A stretch of 64,000 bases of DNA from Pseudomonas viridiflava. GTDB taxonomy: Bacteria; Pseudomonadota; Gammaproteobacteria; Pseudomonadales; Pseudomonadaceae. Positions 62,146-64,000 of this stretch are shown here, one piece after another; position 1 is the first letter of the stretch; each line of letters starts with the position of its first letter. Both the position numbers and the translations under genes were made by a program. The stretch is from assembly GCF_001642795.1 (NCBI RefSeq), contig NZ_LKEH01000025.1, positions 272,113-336,112 of the forward strand. Reading direction: 5' to 3'. The notes beneath the pieces were generated by a model, which saw nothing but the letters and a program-made list of their open reading frames with translations, was not told the DNA's origin and made no database searches.

Positions 62146-63669
62146 TTACTGCACTTCCACCGCCAGACTGTCGCTGATCTTCTTCTGCCAGATCGCGGGG
62201 CCGGTGATGTGGACGGACTCGCCATTACTGTCTACGGCAACGGTCACCGGCATGTCCTTGACCTCGAACTCGTAGATCGCTTCCATGCCCAGCTCGGCGA
62301 AGGCAACGACCTTGGATTTCTTGATCGCCTGGGCGACGAGGTAGGCGGCGCCGCCGACGGCCATCAGGTAGACGGCTTTGTGGTCACGAATGGCTTCGAT
62401 GGCGGTCGGGCCGCGCTCGGATTTGCCGATCATGCCCAGGAGGCCGGTCTGGTCGAGGATCTGACGGGTAAACTTGTCCATGCGCGTGGCAGTGGTCGGG
62501 CCCGCCGGGCCAACGACTTCTTCGCGCACCGGATCAACCGGGCCGACGTAGTAGATGAAGCGACCCTTGAGGTCGACCGGCAGGGTTTCGCCCTTGTTGA
62601 GCATTTCGACCATGCGCTTGTGCGCGGCGTCGCGGCCGGTGAGCATTTTGCCGTTGAGCAGGACGGTTTCGCCCGGCTTCCAGCTCTGCACGTCTTCCGG
62701 GGTCAGGGTGTCGAGGTTGACGCGGCGGGCCGATGGGCCGGCTTCCCAGACGATTTCCGGGTAGGCGTCCAGCGATGGCGCTTCCAGCGAGGCCGGGCCG
62801 GTGCCGTCGAGCACGAAGTGCGCGTGACGGGTGGCGGCGCAGTTAGGGATCATGCACACCGGCAGCGAGGCGGCGTGGGTCGGGTAGTCCATGATCTTGA
62901 CGTCAAGTACGGTGGTCAGACCGCCCAGGCCCTGAGCGCCGATGCCCAGTTGGTTGACCTTCTCGAACAGCTCCAGACGCATCTCTTCGAGACGGTTCTG
63001 CGGGCCGCGGGCCTTGAGCTCGTGAATGTCGATGGATTCCATCAACACTTCCTTGGCCATGACCGCTGCCTTTTCGGCGGTGCCGCCGATGCCGATGCCG
63101 AGCATGCCCGGTGGGCACCAGCCCGCGCCCATGGTCGGTACGGTTTTCAGGACCCAGTCGACGATCGAGTCGGACGGGTTGAGCATCGCCATCTTCGATT
63201 TGTTTTCCGAGCCGCCGCCCTTGGCCGCCACGTCCACTTCCACGGTGTTGCCCGGGACGATGGAATAGTGGATGACCGCAGGGGTGTTGTCCTTGGTGTT
63301 CTTGCGAGCACCGGCCGGGTCGGCCAGGATCGAGGCGCGCAGCACGTTTTCAGGCAGGTTGTAGGCGCGACGCACGCCTTCGTTGATCATGTCGTCCAGG
63401 CCCATGGTGGCGCCGTCCCAGCGTACGTCCATGCCGACGCGTACGAAAACGGTGACGATGCCGGTGTCCTGGCAGATCGGGCGATGACCGGTCGCGCACA
63501 TGCGCGAGTTGATCAGGATCTGGGCGATGGAGTCGCGGGCGGCAGGCGACTCTTCACGCAGATACGCCTCGTGCATGGCCTGGATGAAATCCACGGGGTG
63601 GTAGTAGGAAATGAATTGCAGGGCGTCTGCAACGCTCTGAATCAGGTCGTCTTGCTTGATCACGGTCAT
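62146..63669 (-). CDS. fumA: Class I (iron-sulfur) fumarate hydratase
   Basis: A 507-residue [4Fe-4S] fumarase converting fumarate to malate in the TCA cycle. Cysteines likely to hold the cluster are in CQDTG (about residue 66), GAGWCPPG and IPNCAATRH. The N-terminal alpha and C-terminal beta parts are fused, as in FumA/FumB. SENKSKMAML and KGETLPVDLKGRFIYYVGPVDP are conserved blocks. The start at 63669 gives full family length. The adjacent ferredoxin-type gene matches the remembered P. aeruginosa order. Confidence 0.95.
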   Translation of the reverse strand: MTVIKQDDLIQSVADALQFISYYHPVDFIQAMHEAYLREESPAARDSIAQILINSRMCATGHRPICQDTGIVTVFVRVGMDVRWDGATMGLDDMINEGVRRAYNLPENVLRASILADPAGARKNTKDNTPAVIHYSIVPGNTVEVDVAAKGGGSENKSKMAMLNPSDSIVDWVLKTVPTMGAGWCPPGMLGIGIGGTAEKAAVMAKEVLMESIDIHELKARGPQNRLEEMRLELFEKVNQLGIGAQGLGGLTTVLDVKIMDYPTHAASLPVCMIPNCAATRHAHFVLDGTGPASLEAPSLDAYPEIVWEAGPSARRVNLDTLTPEDVQSWKPGETVLLNGKMLTGRDAAHKRMVEMLNKGETLPVDLKGRFIYYVGPVDPVREEVVGPAGPTTATRMDKFTRQILDQTGLLGMIGKSERGPTAIEAIRDHKAVYLMAVGGAAYLVAQAIKKSKVVAFAELGMEAIYEFEVKDMPVTVAVDSNGESVHITGPAIWQKKISDSLAVEVQ

Positions 63670-63848
63670 GCGGCGCGCTCCTCTGTAAGGACGGGAACAT
63701 TCAATTACGCTATCGGCGACAGTCGGGGACTGCGGCTTGAACCAGAGCTGTCAGGGTAGCCGTAGCGGGCGCAAAAAGGCGCGGCAGTATAACCCGCCCG
63801 ACAGGCCAGTCTGTACAATCGCCGTTATTTTCTGCACGGGGCGCCTTG

Positions 63849-64000
63849 ATGCCGCATTTGCACGTCGGTGACCGCAGTTGGGCGGTCAGCGAAGCCAGTA
63901 ATCTGCTCGACGCCTTGAATCAGGCCGGTGTGTCTGTGCCTTACAGTTGCCGGGCGGGCAGTTGTCATGCGTGTCTGGTGCGCTGCGTGAAGGGCGATCC
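63849..64000 (+). CDS. N terminus of a 2Fe-2S ferredoxin-domain oxidoreductase (cut by window edge)
   Basis: Fifty codons are visible. SCRAGSCHACLVRC contains the plant-type ferredoxin pattern Cys-x4-Cys-x2-Cys, and NLLDALNQAGVSVPY leads into it. In Pseudomonas the gene next to fumA encodes a ferredoxin domain fused to a flavin reductase, so the rest probably encodes FAD and NAD domains. It runs off the right edge. Confidence 0.8.
   Translation, partial: MPHLHVGDRSWAVSEASNLLDALNQAGVSVPYSCRAGSCHACLVRCVKGD

Noticed and set aside
62092..63759. 555-codon open frame opposite fumA
   Set aside because: It covers fumA on the other strand and has no recognisable domain; fumarase motifs decide for the minus strand.
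1..64000. CRISPR arrays, rRNA and tRNA genes
   Set aside because: No regularly spaced direct repeats with unique spacers, and no rRNA or cloverleaf-like sequences were seen. The only short tandem arrays are the KPPV-coding units and the 8-bp repeat before tae4.

Overview
The window is a chromosomal segment of a Pseudomonas of the P. syringae type. From memory (no search was run), its backbone follows the P. aeruginosa block that runs from fumA and its neighbouring ferredoxin reductase, through olsB/olsA, pyeR-pyeM-xenB, sodB, bifA, icmP and mexVW, to inaA and colS/colR. GC-rich backbone genes with REP-type repeats, an ice-nucleation-associated inaA and auxiliary T6SS genes fit a plant-associated fluorescent Pseudomonas.

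Layout. 0.1-4.8 kb: ColR/ColS two-component system with two likely ColR boxes, one facing a PAP2 phosphatase and one facing a methyltransferase-inaA-small secreted protein operon. 4.8-9.1 kb: an RND pump pair (mexV/mexW type) behind a nested palindrome. 9.3-17.8 kb: a four-gene membrane-stress module: PspA/IM30-like, YqiJ/NfeD-like, flotillin (YqiK-like) and a 1645-residue AAA ATPase. 17.8-28.6 kb: the imelysin/di-haem oxidoreductase/DUF1513 iron-linked cluster, split by a T6SS adaptor, VasX-like effector and DUF6708 cassette. 28.7-45.1 kb: mostly ordinary backbone (bifA, sodB, argO/argP, a repeat-rich low-complexity protein, pyeR-pyeM-xenB, acpH, olsBA, serine hydrolase, YceI, cardiolipin synthase).

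45.1-62.1 kb is the accessory part. It holds a C4-like structured RNA ahead of a DUF3077 gene, an alpha/beta hydrolase, an HNH protein, LysE, at least three degraded IS66 ends or remnants, an AT-rich AAA ATPase with a HEPN-like tail, small membrane proteins, and a J-domain/DUF3829 pair with a gutted hscC. It also holds an orphan hcp-tae4-tai4 T6SS cassette with an 8-bp tandem repeat before the effector, and a twice-frameshifted RTX pseudogene. Backbone resumes with class I fumarase and a truncated ferredoxin-type gene at the right edge.

How the genes fit together. Envelope maintenance dominates: ColRS and its targets, mexVW, PspA/flotillin, OlsBA lipids, cardiolipin synthase. Interbacterial competition forms a second layer (two unlinked T6SS cargo cassettes), and possible phage defence a third (AAA-HEPN, HNH). 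The strongest candidates for something under-described are the PspA-YqiJ-flotillin-AAA operon, the AAA-HEPN gene and the structured RNA at 45.4-45.5 kb.
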